From an uncultured Lentisphaeria bacterium (lineage in GTDB: Bacteria > Verrucomicrobiota > Lentisphaeria > Victivallales > Victivallaceae), in NCBI GenBank assembly GCA_937888615.1, contig CALABZ010000034.1, positions 1 through 22,503 on the forward strand: a stretch of 22,503 bases of DNA, in the 5' to 3' direction. Below, piece by piece: positions 14,324 through 22,503 of the stretch. A program made the position numbers and the translations under genes. Each line of letters opens with the position of its first letter. The first letter of the stretch is position 1. The notes under the pieces were generated by a model. The model saw only the letters and a list, made by a program, of their open reading frames with translations. It had not been told where the DNA came from and did not search any database.

Positions 14324-15122
14324 TCAGAAATCCCGGTCCGGGTCATCCGGTCCGGGATTTCTTGTCGTATCCGGAAAGGCCAGCCGGTGCCGTCCCGGCG
14401 GGCAACCGTAAAACTTTGCATAGAGGCGAATAAAATAATTGGGATTTTCGAAACCGCATTGACGGGCGGCCTCGGCCACGGAACAATTGGGGTCGCGGAG
14501 CAGGTTTTTCGCATGTGACAGCCGCAATTTCTGCAGATAATGCACCGGGGAATCATGGCAATGACTGTGGAAGAGCGCCCGCAGACTGCTTTCGCCGACG
14601 CCTGCGGCCCGCGCCGTGACGGCGACATTGATCGGGGTGCGGTAATTCTCATGCAGATAGGCGAGCGCCCGCCTCAAACCCGGCGGCCTGGAAGGGCGGC
14701 AGGGTAGTAAACTTCGAATGCCGCTCCTCCAGACCGCGCAGCGCACATAGCAGGGAGTAAAGAATTCCCTCCGCCCCGGTGAGATCGTTGGCGGCGGTCA
14801 TATGCCATAATTCGAGCATCAGCCGCCTGATCCGGGGGGCGCCCTCCGTGCCGATGACTCGCCAGTTGGATTGAAACAGGGCGGTTTCCGCCTGAAAAAC
14901 ACAATAGAGATTCGCTTCGTTGCTGATATTCACCTGATTATGGGAAACCCCCGGGGGGATGACCAGCAGTTCGCCCGGCTTGCCCTCGAAACGCCCGTGA
15001 ACACTCTCGATGACGCAGCCGCCGCGCAGCACCAGAATGAGTTCGCTGCCCGCATGACGGTGAAACGGCACTTCGGCGGCGTTCCGATGGAAACCGGCAT
15101 GGGAAAAAATCGGCAGTTCCAT
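14324..15122 (-). pseudogene. AraC-family regulator, broken by a frameshift
   Basis: Two overlapping frames make up one AraC protein. The upstream part (from the ATG at 15122) holds the cupin sensor: FHRHAGSELILVLRGG and PGELLVIPPGVSHNQV. It runs out of frame at about 14680 and stops at 14649. The downstream part, one base out of phase, holds both helix-turn-helices (NVAVTARAAGVGESSLRALF; CSVAEAARQCGFENPNYFIRLY) and ends at 14324. Removing one base from the GGG at 14679-14681 would restore AAGLRRALAYLHENY across the join. So either a one-base insertion inactivated the gene, or the assembly has an error there. If intact it would be about 265 residues and would regulate the divergent nucleoside hydrolase gene. 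Confidence 0.8.
14326..14362. terminator. Hairpin between convergent genes, probable shared terminator
   Basis: Arms of 16 nt (14326-14341 and 14347-14362) pair with one mismatch around a 5-nt loop; the stem is GC-rich (CCCGG...CCGGG) with an AAA/TTT base. There is no long T-run on either side, so it may work as a poorly U-tailed or bidirectional terminator. It lies between the Gfo/Idh gene and the oppositely oriented AraC gene, and it also encodes the last residues of the AraC reading frame. Confidence 0.6.
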
Positions 15123-15150
15123 AATATCGTATTCCTTGCTTCCGGTGATT

Positions 15151-15179
15151 ACAATACGCCATTAGTAATATGATTTCAA
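15151..15179 (-). promoter_or_regulatory. Candidate promoter of the frameshifted AraC gene
   Basis: On the minus strand TTGAAA (15174-15179) and TATTGT (15151-15156) are 17 nt apart, giving a predicted start about 22 nt before the ATG at 15122. The -10 is only a 4-of-6 match. Confidence 0.4.
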
Positions 15180-15223
15180 GCGATATGTGCTTATTAAATA
15201 GCATTTTGTTCAGAATATAGGTG

Positions 15224-15252
15224 TTGTTTTCATTGAAATGTGCAGTTATAAT
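15224..15252 (+). promoter_or_regulatory. Candidate promoter of the nucleoside hydrolase gene
   Basis: TTGTTT (15224-15229) and a perfect TATAAT (15247-15252) are 17 nt apart, about 43 nt before the ATG at 15295. A direct repeat ATGTGC (15185-15190 and 15238-15243) flanks it and could be part of an AraC-type operator. Confidence 0.55.
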
Positions 15253-15294
15253 AATAACAAGAAAAGAACCGCAACACACAACAGGAGGCGAAAC

Positions 15295-16188
15295 ATGAAA
15301 CATGCGATTCCGGTAATTCTAGACACGGATATCGGCGGCGATATCGACGACACCTGGGCTTTGGGGATGATGCTCAATTCCCCGGAGCTCAACCCGAAAC
15401 TGGTGCTGACTTGCACCGCGGATACCGTTTACCGTGCGAAATTGAGCTGTAAACTTCTTCAGGAGGCGGGACGCTCCGGCATTCCGGTCGGCGTCGGCCT
15501 GCGTTTCGCTTCGGACGGGCCGCGCGAGCGCCAGTTGAACTGGATCGGCGGCTACCAATTGAAGGATTATCCGGGGGTTGTTCATGAGGACGGGATCGCC
15601 GCCGCCATTGAACTGATCGAAAAATCGGACGGGCTGACCATAATCTGCATCGGTCCTCTGACCAATATCGCCGAAATCTGCCGCCGCAGGCCGGACCTTG
15701 CACCGAAATGCCGGATTGTGGCGATGATGGGTTCACTGTGGCGCAGTCATCGCGGTGTGGAAGGAGCCACCGCCGAATACAATGTGGTGATGGATGTGGC
15801 GGCGGCCCGGACGGTGTTTGCCGCGCCTTGGCGAAACGTCACCATCACGCCGCTGGACAGTTGCGGTACGGTGGTGTTGCGGAACGGTCTTTACCGACAG
15901 GTGATCGATTCGGACAAACCCGTTCCGCGTCTTATCGCGGAGAACTACCGGGTCTGGCTGAACGGCAATACCGAGAAATGGGAAAGCGAGAGCTCGATCC
16001 TGTATGACACGGTGGCGGTTTACCTGGCTTTTGCCGACGAACTTCTGGAGATGCGCAAGCTCAAGTTGGTCATTGACGACGAAGGATTTACCCGGATCGA
16101 TGAAAACGGGCGCGAGGTCGACACGGCCATCGGCTGGAAACAGGAGGCGGCCTTTGACAAACTGTTGGTTTCATACTTGCTTGCCTGA
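15295..16188 (+). CDS. Nucleoside hydrolase (IunH/URH family)
   Basis: The 297-residue protein matches the inosine-uridine-preferring nucleoside hydrolase fold, which splits N-ribosides into base and ribose using a calcium ion. The N-terminal Asp cluster reads DTDIGGDIDDTWAL, a variant of DTDxGxDDxxAL. IICIGPLTNIAEI, MMGSLWR and AEYNVVMDVAAA carry the Asn and Asp ligands for ribose and Ca2+. The start at 15295 has AGGAGG 6 nt upstream, the best ribosome site in the window; a longer frame back to 15238 is not needed. It is probably regulated by the divergent AraC protein, now frameshifted. The true substrate (a nucleoside or another N-glycoside) cannot be decided. Confidence 0.9.
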   Translation: MKHAIPVILDTDIGGDIDDTWALGMMLNSPELNPKLVLTCTADTVYRAKLSCKLLQEAGRSGIPVGVGLRFASDGPRERQLNWIGGYQLKDYPGVVHEDGIAAAIELIEKSDGLTIICIGPLTNIAEICRRRPDLAPKCRIVAMMGSLWRSHRGVEGATAEYNVVMDVAAARTVFAAPWRNVTITPLDSCGTVVLRNGLYRQVIDSDKPVPRLIAENYRVWLNGNTEKWESESSILYDTVAVYLAFADELLEMRKLKLVIDDEGFTRIDENGREVDTAIGWKQEAAFDKLLVSYLLA

Positions 16189-16275
16189 TTTATACTCTAC
16201 ACGGCTGAAATTTTAACTTTGATTCCGGCGTCCTGAAAAAAAACGAAAACAGCCGCGCGCTTTTCCAATAAGCGA

Positions 16276-16304
16276 TTGACAAAATGCAAACCCGTGCTTA
16301 ATTT
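16276..16304 (+). promoter_or_regulatory. Promoter of the macrodomain / hybrid kinase operon
   Basis: A consensus TTGACA (16276-16281) and TAATTT (16299-16304) are 17 nt apart, followed by AAGGA (16326-16330) and the ATG at 16336. The upstream stretch 16189-16275 has no clear terminator for the nucleoside hydrolase gene. Confidence 0.6.
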
Positions 16305-16335
16305 AAGTAACGGTCGTTGCAACCCAAGGAATCTT

Positions 16336-16848
16336 ATGGATAAATCGCGGATACGCCTGGTACAGGGCGACATCACCCGTCTGGAGGTGGACGCCATCGT
16401 CAACGCGGCCAATACCACGCTGCTCGGCGGCGGCGGCGTCGACGGCATGATCCACCGCGCGGCGGGCCCGGAACTGCTGGAAGCATGTCGCGTTTTCAAC
16501 GGCTGTCGCACCGGCGAAGCGCGGATCACCCCCGGTTTCAAACTGCCGGCACGCTATGTGATCCATACGCCCGGCCCGGTATGGCATGGCGGCGGGCGGG
16601 GCGAACCGGAGTTGCTGCGTGATTGTTACCGAAATTCATTGGCGCTGGCCGCCGAATATAAATGCCGCAATATCGCTTTTCCCTGTATTTCGACCGGCGT
16701 GTACCGGTATCCGGGGCGCGAAGCCGCCGCGATTGCGCTCGGGGCGGTAACGGAATGGACGGGGGAATACCCGGAAGAGGTGATTTTCTGTTGTTACAGT
16801 GATCGGGATATCGAGATTTACCGGGCACTGCTCGGATGTTCGGAGTAG
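16336..16848 (+). CDS. Macrodomain protein, O-acetyl-ADP-ribose deacetylase-like
   Basis: This 170-residue single macrodomain fits the MacroD/YmdB class, which hydrolyses O-acetyl-ADP-ribose and removes ADP-ribose from proteins. The phosphate- and ribose-binding loops are clear: GDITRLEVDAIVNAANTTLLGGGGVDGMIH, described here only in part as IVNAANTTLLGGGGVDG near residues 20-40, and PCISTGVYRYP near 115. A longer frame starts at 16276, but that is the -35 of the promoter; the ATG at 16336 has AAGGA 5 nt upstream and matches the family start. The kinase gene follows after 7 nt, so the two are co-transcribed. What joins ADP-ribose chemistry to the kinase is not evident. Confidence 0.92.
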   Translation: MDKSRIRLVQGDITRLEVDAIVNAANTTLLGGGGVDGMIHRAAGPELLEACRVFNGCRTGEARITPGFKLPARYVIHTPGPVWHGGGRGEPELLRDCYRNSLALAAEYKCRNIAFPCISTGVYRYPGREAAAIALGAVTEWTGEYPEEVIFCCYSDRDIEIYRALLGCSE

Positions 16849-16855
16849 GCAAAGC

Positions 16856-19531
16856 ATGAAAATACAAACCAAACTGACCGGATTTTTCATTATTCAGCTT
16901 GCGGTTTTTTCCTATCTGCTGATCTGGTTGAGCACCTTTTCCTATAAACAGGAGACTTATCGCCTGAACCGGGCTGTGGCTAAGGAACGCATCCTGAACA
17001 TGATGGTGGTTCTGCAGAACCACGCCGTATATACCGATGGCGACACCGAGGAGAACCGGCGGATCGTCCAACAGCGTGCGCTGGACTCCATCCGCAAGCA
17101 ATATCAGGAGACGAATCCTGTGGCATACCCGGTGATTATCGACAGCCGGGGGCGTTATCTGGCTCATCCGGAGGGAGAAGGCTCCTGGCTGCCGTTGAGC
17201 CGCGCCGATGTTTACGGCATGATGAAGACCGGCAGCGGCGAAATCCGGGTGCCGGAGGGTACGCACAGCCGGATCATCCATTTTGAGGTTTTCAAACCCT
17301 GGGACTGGCTGGTCGGTTTTTCGATTCCGGGCGAAAGTACATTCATCAGCAGTCTGATGTTTGACGCCAACTACCGGCTGGTGATCGCGGTGCTCTGCGG
17401 CGTGGGGGTGGTGGCCGGATGTCTCTCGCTGCTGCTGCAAAAGGCGTTGTCGCCGTTGGATGTACTGGTGGATTCGGCCTCGAACATGGCGGCCGGGAAA
17501 TTCCCGGAAACCACCGGGGCGATGAAGGAATATTCCAACGATGAAATCGGCCTGCTGTCGCGCTCGTTCGACGATATGGCGGCCAAGATCAAGGACTCGA
17601 TGGAGAAACTGCAGAATGAAATCAAGGAACGCCGCAATCGCGAGCACGAAATCAGCGAACTTCTGGAAAATTCGCCGCTGCCGATCCTGATTATCCGTCC
17701 CGATCATACCTTTACCATCAACAATATGTTCAAAAATCTTTTCGGCTGGGGCCAGAGCGAAATCGGCGACATATCCAACTGGTTTGCCAGCGCGGTGCCG
17801 AAAGAATATTACAGTGAGCACCCCGGGGCGACCGTGTTGCGGCAGATGTTGGACATCCCGCCGCGAACCTCCCACGTCGTACTGCCGATACGCAGTCGCG
17901 CCGGGCGTCGGCTTGATGTCGATATTCACCAGAAACTGATCGGCGGAAACAATCTGCTGATGTTCAACGACCTGACCGAACGCAAAGCCGCCGAGCGCAA
18001 ACTCCGCCAGACCTGGAGTTACCTGAATTTGCTCTTCAACTCGATCCGGCTGCTGATCCTGGCGGTGAATGACAAGGGGCAGATCACCCAGTGGAATCAG
18101 ACGCTGGTCCGCTACAGCGGCATCGACGCCAAAAACGCCCTCGGCGCCAAACTCTGGAACGCGGCGCCGTTTATGAAGCCGTTTCGTGATGAAATCGAAG
18201 AGGCGATTGCGGGGGGCGCTGTCCGTGAACTTTACCGCCAGACCATCGAATTTTCTGGTGAGAAGTATTTCAATATTTCAATCACGCCGCTGAGCGACAG
18301 CGAGACGCCCGGCGCGGTGATTATTCTGGAAGACGTGACGGAGCTGATCCACAAGGGCGAGGAACTCATTCAGGCCCAGAAAATGGAAACGGTGGGGACG
18401 CTTACCGGCGGGCTGGCGCATGACTTCAACAACGTATTGGGCGGCATTCGCGGTTCGCTGTCGATGATGAACTTCATCATCCGCAATGCCCCGGAAAAAA
18501 TCGGGGATATCGGCGAGTACATCGAACTTTCGGAGAAATCGGTGGAGCGGGCCTCGAACATGGTCGAACAACTCCTGACGCTGTCGCGCAAAAGCAAGCT
18601 GACGGTTCGCCCGGTGAACCTGCGCGACTCCATCGAAAATGTTCTGAACCTGTGCCGTGTCTCGTTTGATAAATCGGTGATCATCAAGACCTATTACTGC
18701 GACGTGGCGCCGATCGTCGAAGCCGACCAGACGCAGATCGAACAGGTATTGCTGAATATCCTGATCAACGCCGAGCACTCCATGACCATCATGCGCGGCG
18801 AGGACGAGCCGCACGGCGGCGTCATCGAAATCCGCGTGTCGCGGGTACTTCCGGAAAACATGACCCATGACGTGTTCGGTCATTTCTGGGCAATTTCGAT
18901 CCGCGACCGCGGCGTCGGCATTGCGCACGACCTTCAGATGAAGATTTTCGATCCGTTTTTCACGACCAAGAAAAAAGGCAACGGGTCCGGGCTGGGGCTT
19001 TCCATGGCTTATAACATCATCCATCAGCACCAGGGATTCATTGAATTGAAATCCGAGCCGGGGCGCGGCAGCGAGTTCATCCTCTACCTGCCGGAACTCT
19101 TCGAACATTCGGGTACTACCGAAATGGAATTGCCGCCGGTCGAGGAAATCCCCGGCAGCGGCACCGTGCTGATTATCGACGACGAGGAAGCGATTCGCAA
19201 AACCGCCTCCGGCATGCTCGGCAGTCTCGGCTATACCGCCATAATCGCACACGACGGCAGCGAGGGGTTGGAACTCTACCGTCGTCATGGGGCCGAAATC
19301 GACGTGGTGCTGTTGGATATGGTGATGCCGGGACTTTCCGGCAAGGACGTTTATATCCGGCTCAAGGAGATGGACCCGCAGGTCAAAGTCCTGCTGTCGT
19401 CTGGATTTTTCAATGATCCGCGGGTGAACGATGTAATGGCGATGGGGGCCGACGGCTTTCTGAAAAAACCATATTCCGCTCCCGGACTCAGTGCCGCCTT
19501 GCACCGTATCCTTGGTTCCCGGAGCGGGTAG
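16856..19531 (+). CDS. Membrane hybrid sensor histidine kinase (Cache-like / HAMP / PAS-PAS / HisKA / HATPase / REC)
   Basis: The 891-residue protein starts with a transmembrane helix (~6-28) and an outside sensor of about 145 residues that reads like a Cache domain (VIDSRGRYLAHPEGEGSW, WDWLVGFSIPGE). A second helix (~174-198) and a HAMP-like linker follow. Two PAS domains (~265-375 and ~385-500) lead to HisKA with phospho-acceptor H522 (LAHDFNNVLGGI), HATPase_c with an N-box (LNILINAEHSM), IRDRGVGIA and GNGSGLGLS, and a C-terminal receiver with D775-D776 and phospho-acceptor D821 (LLDMVMPGLSG). The receiver suggests a phosphorelay or self-control, as in CckA-type kinases. No separate output regulator is next to it. 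The start at 16856 is placed by the membrane helix. TatD-like gene follows after 4 nt. Confidence 0.94.
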   Translation: MKIQTKLTGFFIIQLAVFSYLLIWLSTFSYKQETYRLNRAVAKERILNMMVVLQNHAVYTDGDTEENRRIVQQRALDSIRKQYQETNPVAYPVIIDSRGRYLAHPEGEGSWLPLSRADVYGMMKTGSGEIRVPEGTHSRIIHFEVFKPWDWLVGFSIPGESTFISSLMFDANYRLVIAVLCGVGVVAGCLSLLLQKALSPLDVLVDSASNMAAGKFPETTGAMKEYSNDEIGLLSRSFDDMAAKIKDSMEKLQNEIKERRNREHEISELLENSPLPILIIRPDHTFTINNMFKNLFGWGQSEIGDISNWFASAVPKEYYSEHPGATVLRQMLDIPPRTSHVVLPIRSRAGRRLDVDIHQKLIGGNNLLMFNDLTERKAAERKLRQTWSYLNLLFNSIRLLILAVNDKGQITQWNQTLVRYSGIDAKNALGAKLWNAAPFMKPFRDEIEEAIAGGAVRELYRQTIEFSGEKYFNISITPLSDSETPGAVIILEDVTELIHKGEELIQAQKMETVGTLTGGLAHDFNNVLGGIRGSLSMMNFIIRNAPEKIGDIGEYIELSEKSVERASNMVEQLLTLSRKSKLTVRPVNLRDSIENVLNLCRVSFDKSVIIKTYYCDVAPIVEADQTQIEQVLLNILINAEHSMTIMRGEDEPHGGVIEIRVSRVLPENMTHDVFGHFWAISIRDRGVGIAHDLQMKIFDPFFTTKKKGNGSGLGLSMAYNIIHQHQGFIELKSEPGRGSEFILYLPELFEHSGTTEMELPPVEEIPGSGTVLIIDDEEAIRKTASGMLGSLGYTAIIAHDGSEGLELYRRHGAEIDVVLLDMVMPGLSGKDVYIRLKEMDPQVKVLLSSGFFNDPRVNDVMAMGADGFLKKPYSAPGLSAALHRILGSRSG

Positions 19532-19535
19532 TCGG

Positions 19536-20153
19536 ATGTCTGAGTATTACGACTTTCACACTCATTTGCCGCAGTCGCCGGAGGGCGTGACCCGGATGCT
19601 GTGCATCGTACCGGGTTCGAACGCTTCGCCGCCGTTTTCCAGCGGCATCCATCCGTGGGATACCGCCGCGCCCGGCGTCGAAGAACATCTGCTTTGGCTT
19701 GAAAAACACATCGACGAACTGGCGGCGGTGGGCGAAATCGGCCTCGACCGCCTGCACGGGGCGTCGTTGGAACGCCAGTCCGAGCTTTTTCTGAGGCAAC
19801 TGCAACTGGCCGATGCGCATGATCTTTCAGTCATCCTCCACAATGTCCGCTGTACGCCTGAAATCCTGTCCATGCTTCGCCGCCCGGAGCGCGCACTCTG
19901 GCATCGGGCTCCCGTCGGACGCAATAAACTGATTCGGATCATTGACAGCGGCGGCGCGGTTTCCTTCACGGCGGAAAGCCTGCGGCGTCTCGATCCCGCG
20001 CTGGTCCCCTTGTCCCGGCTGGGGCTGGAAACGGATGATTCCGGCGAGGACATCCGCGAAACGTATCGGATTGCCGCCGCGCTGTGGCACGTGGCCCCGG
20101 AAGAACTGGCGGCGCAACTGGCCGCCAATTTCCGGAATCTGTTTCACCGCTGA
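19536..20153 (+). CDS. TatD-family metal-dependent hydrolase (short form)
   Basis: At 205 residues this is shorter than typical TatD nucleases (~260), yet the metal ligands can be traced: H8 and H10 (DFHTHLP), E67 (AVGEIGLDR), H102 (VILHN), a further His in LWHRAP and the Asp of LETDDSGED. SGIHPW is also a family feature. Members are 3'-5' DNases or related phosphodiesterases; I infer a phosphoester hydrolase. The ATG at 19536 follows the kinase stop by 4 nt with GGAG at 19521-19524. Its end overlaps the convergent hydrolase gene by 10 nt. Confidence 0.85.
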   Translation: MSEYYDFHTHLPQSPEGVTRMLCIVPGSNASPPFSSGIHPWDTAAPGVEEHLLWLEKHIDELAAVGEIGLDRLHGASLERQSELFLRQLQLADAHDLSVILHNVRCTPEILSMLRRPERALWHRAPVGRNKLIRIIDSGGAVSFTAESLRRLDPALVPLSRLGLETDDSGEDIRETYRIAAALWHVAPEELAAQLAANFRNLFHR

Positions 20154-22503
20154 AAGATATAAAACATACTGCGGAGTCCGTCGAATTCTCCGCCCTGTTC
20201 CCAGACCAGGCGCAGGCGATTCGTTCCGACCCTGCAATATTCGTCGATCCGACAGCACAGGTTGCCGGGATCGTAGACGAAACGGCGTTTGAACTCGGTC
20301 CGTGGAATTTCCCGGTCGTTCAGGTAAATCCGGCAATCGCCGCCGATGCTTTCGCTCTCCATCACCAGTTCCAACGGTATGGCGGTTTCCCGGAGTTCGA
20401 ATTCCGCCATGAGTTCCGCCCGGACCGGGTAGCGCGACGGTACGACAGGCGCTTGATCAAAGATCGGGCGCACCCCGCGGAGATGCGGCAGTTCGGTGCC
20501 GCGCAGATCCCGGAACAGCCGGAACGGGTGCGAACCGCACGATTCATCGTCGAACCGGACCGCCCAGCGGTCGATTTTAGCGATCAGGCCGGGGACTGGC
20601 GGCATGTAGTTCCATTCGGGGGCGCGTTCGAATTCATATTCACGGCGGGGCAGGGCCTCCGGCATGACGTACGGTCGGGTGTCGGGGGGCGGGGAGGGGC
20701 GGTACTCTACCAGCACCGCGTCGAAACCGCCCGCCGCACAGCGTCCGTACGTCAACTCGAATGAAGCATTTGTATTCGCGTCATACAGGAATGGGCGAAG
20801 TCCCGGGCGGCGGCAGTCGAATTCAAGAACCGCCGGTTCCGGCGAATTATTGAAGTTGTAAACCAGGAAGCCGTCCGGTATTGCCTTGACCAGCAGGTAT
20901 TGGGCGGCGAGGGAGCCGGATTGTGCTTTCAGTTGAATGACTCCCGCGCCTTGCGGGAGTGATTCGGTCCGCGGGACCGGCAGTTGGCCGAGTTTTTCGC
21001 GGACATCCGGTGCCAGCAGTTCACGGCAGTCGGGTGGTGTCAGCACGGCATTGTAGCGCTGCTGCCCGCAGGTCAGGGTGTCGTCGTCGATGATGCCCGC
21101 GAGGAATGCCGTTTCATCAAGGATGTCGAATTGCACCTGCTGTTCCGCCAGACTCCGGCACAGGCGGTACAGGTTTTCGCGCATGGCCTCGGCGCGGGAG
21201 CGCTCGGCGGGATAGAGCGCGCGCATGGCGCTGAGCGGCACCAGTACGGCGACATGGTTCAACGAACGCGCCTCGCCGAGACGTGAACCGATTCGTTCGG
21301 CATATTGCGCGAATGCTCCGAAATGCGCGAATTCCGGGTCTTGGAAAAAGAATGACTTCCCCGCGTCATGTTTTCGATAGCCATCGATCGAATAATGGAA
21401 TCCGTGCGGCACCAGCAGGTTGATACCGAGCGAGAACAGCCAGTTCGCGATCTTTTTCATGCCGGATACACCGAAATTGAACGGATTGCAGCCGAAGCAC
21501 TCGCAAAGCACCTGCTTTTTGCCTTCGCGCAGGGCGGCGGAGGCGATCAACTTGCCGCCGAGGTTCAGCGAAAAGAAATCGCCGTTCGGTATGTTGAACG
21601 TGATCTGGTCGAATCCCGGCAACTCGAAATATTTTTGCAGTCTGCTGATATCGACCATCGCCAGCGGGTCTTCTTCGCTGATCAGATGTCCGCACAGCAT
21701 GAGACTGTTGCGCCCGCACCATTCGGAAACCGGACGGAAGAAAGCATTTTCAAAGAGCTGCTGAACCGTTTCCCAGTAGTGGCGGCGGACCCGCCGCGCT
21801 TCCGTCGTGTTTCCGAGGAACAACTGATGATAGTGTCCGGCCAGCGGGTAGCGGTGCATGTCTTCGAAGGTTTCTTCAAGGCGGGCGGTCCAGGGCATGG
21901 CTCCGCCGGGATTGGTTTCGTCGGTGAAAATGCCGGGAATGGTTTTGCCGAACTCGTCGCCGCAGTATTCCCGGTATTTCTCGTGGGTGGCGTCCATGAA
22001 TGCCTTGACGCAGTCGGGGTTCAGGTTGTCCGGGATCAGTCCGAATTTGCTGTCGCTCAACTCAATGTCTGCACAGCAGACCCGGATTCGGTAGTCGGAC
22101 GAGGGCAGGCGGTATTCGATACGGAGGCGCGGATTGAACGTTTCGGCGCGGTAGTGGTCGAAAACCGCGTGTTCGCGGAGTTGGATGTAATAAGCATTGT
22201 GCCAGGACGTCATGAAGTAATCCGGGCGGATGATCCCGATGTGGGCGGAAACGTCGGATGAATCAATGATTTCGCCATCGGCAGAACAGCGGACGGCAAT
22301 GGCTTCCAATACCTTGCCGTGTCCGATATCGGCGGATACGAAACCTTCCGAATCCGGGGTGAACTCGTGGAAATGGATGCCTCGAGCCGCGAATTCGGGA
22401 TGCTCGAAAAAGACGCCGCCGCCAGCCGCGCCGGAGGGAAACGGGTCTTCATCATAGAGCCAGGCTTTCAACCCCGCGCGGGCGGCTTCATCGACGATGA
22501 AAC
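20144..22503 (-). CDS. Large glycoside-hydrolase-like protein (possibly GH106-like), 5' end beyond window
   Basis: The frame stays open to the right edge, so the N-terminus is missing; a TTG at 22471 is not a real start because family-like sequence (FIVDEAARAGLKAWLYDED) continues upstream of it. The first half reads as a TIM barrel: YDEDPFPSG near the edge, GIFTDETNPGG with a candidate catalytic D-E pair at 21917-21922, VLCECFGCNPFNFG and GINLLVPHGFHYS. The YDED-PSG and late jelly-roll layout is reminiscent of GH106 rhamnosidases and related GH2/GH42-like enzymes, but I cannot fix the family. The last ~130 residues look like a galactose-binding-type sheet (LELVMESESIGGDCRIYLND). With GH78 in the window, a rhamnose-rich substrate is possible. 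Confidence 0.8.
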   Translation of the reverse strand, partial: FIVDEAARAGLKAWLYDEDPFPSGAAGGGVFFEHPEFAARGIHFHEFTPDSEGFVSADIGHGKVLEAIAVRCSADGEIIDSSDVSAHIGIIRPDYFMTSWHNAYYIQLREHAVFDHYRAETFNPRLRIEYRLPSSDYRIRVCCADIELSDSKFGLIPDNLNPDCVKAFMDATHEKYREYCGDEFGKTIPGIFTDETNPGGAMPWTARLEETFEDMHRYPLAGHYHQLFLGNTTEARRVRRHYWETVQQLFENAFFRPVSEWCGRNSLMLCGHLISEEDPLAMVDISRLQKYFELPGFDQITFNIPNGDFFSLNLGGKLIASAALREGKKQVLCECFGCNPFNFGVSGMKKIANWLFSLGINLLVPHGFHYSIDGYRKHDAGKSFFFQDPEFAHFGAFAQYAERIGSRLGEARSLNHVAVLVPLSAMRALYPAERSRAEAMRENLYRLCRSLAEQQVQFDILDETAFLAGIIDDDTLTCGQQRYNAVLTPPDCRELLAPDVREKLGQLPVPRTESLPQGAGVIQLKAQSGSLAAQYLLVKAIPDGFLVYNFNNSPEPAVLEFDCRRPGLRPFLYDANTNASFELTYGRCAAGGFDAVLVEYRPSPPPDTRPYVMPEALPRREYEFERAPEWNYMPPVPGLIAKIDRWAVRFDDESCGSHPFRLFRDLRGTELPHLRGVRPIFDQAPVVPSRYPVRAELMAEFELRETAIPLELVMESESIGGDCRIYLNDREIPRTEFKRRFVYDPGNLCCRIDEYCRVGTNRLRLVWEQGGEFDGLRSMFYIFQR

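Noticed and set aside
16538..17929. 463-residue minus-strand open frame over the macrodomain and kinase genes
   Set aside because: Low-complexity His/Arg-rich translation with no motif, antisense to two clear genes.
22230..22471. Internal start (TTG at 22471) for the large hydrolase-like gene
   Set aside because: Family-like residues continue upstream to the window edge without a stop, so the gene begins outside the window.

Overview
The window is dense bacterial chromosome, mostly GC-rich. My best guess is a member of the Lentisphaerota (Victivallis-like) or a close PVC-group relative. The reasons are a prepilin-like protein with an H-X9-DG C-terminus, a GntR-headed regulator fused to a sugar-binding domain, a GpsA with an SDGGWGTALA nucleotide loop, a GH78-type hydrolase, and several AraC/Gfo-Idh sugar modules. 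This is inference from protein style; there is no rRNA or other marker gene to confirm it. I saw no tRNA, rRNA, CRISPR array or insertion sequence.

Layout. (1) 1-2555, minus strand: a tight plsY-gpsA-ROK operon coupling glycerophospholipid synthesis to a ROK regulator that has lost the kinase and zinc signatures and runs off the left edge. (2) 2631-4351, plus: an M24 aminopeptidase and a HAD phosphatase. (3) 4405-8179, plus: a strong promoter with a 28-bp palindrome over its -10, a GntR/LacI-type regulator, an H-X9-DG pseudopilin and a secreted TIM-barrel glycoside-hydrolase-like protein. The last two genes are clearly AT-richer than their surroundings. (4) 8449-12121, plus: an overlapping GH78-like / HisA / MurA operon. 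HisA is of the eukaryotic (HIS6-like) type, and MurA carries Asp where most bacteria have the fosfomycin-target Cys.

(5) 12152-14303: an AraC regulator diverging from a decayed sugar-isomerase remnant and a Gfo/Idh/MocA oxidoreductase. (6) 14324-16188: a second AraC regulator, broken by a frameshift, diverging from a nucleoside hydrolase. The two modules meet tail to tail at one hairpin. (7) 16276-20153, plus: a perfect -35 element, a macrodomain ADP-ribose hydrolase, a membrane hybrid histidine kinase and a TatD-like hydrolase. (8) 20144-22503, minus: a large glycoside-hydrolase-like protein whose 3' end overlaps tatD and whose start lies beyond the right edge.

Functionally the window mixes housekeeping envelope genes (PlsY, GpsA, MurA) with carbohydrate-scavenging modules, each carrying its own regulator. 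The most interesting points are the regulator-pseudopilin-secreted-hydrolase cluster with its operator, the eukaryote-type HisA sitting with an Asp-type MurA, and two signs of gene decay in the AraC modules.
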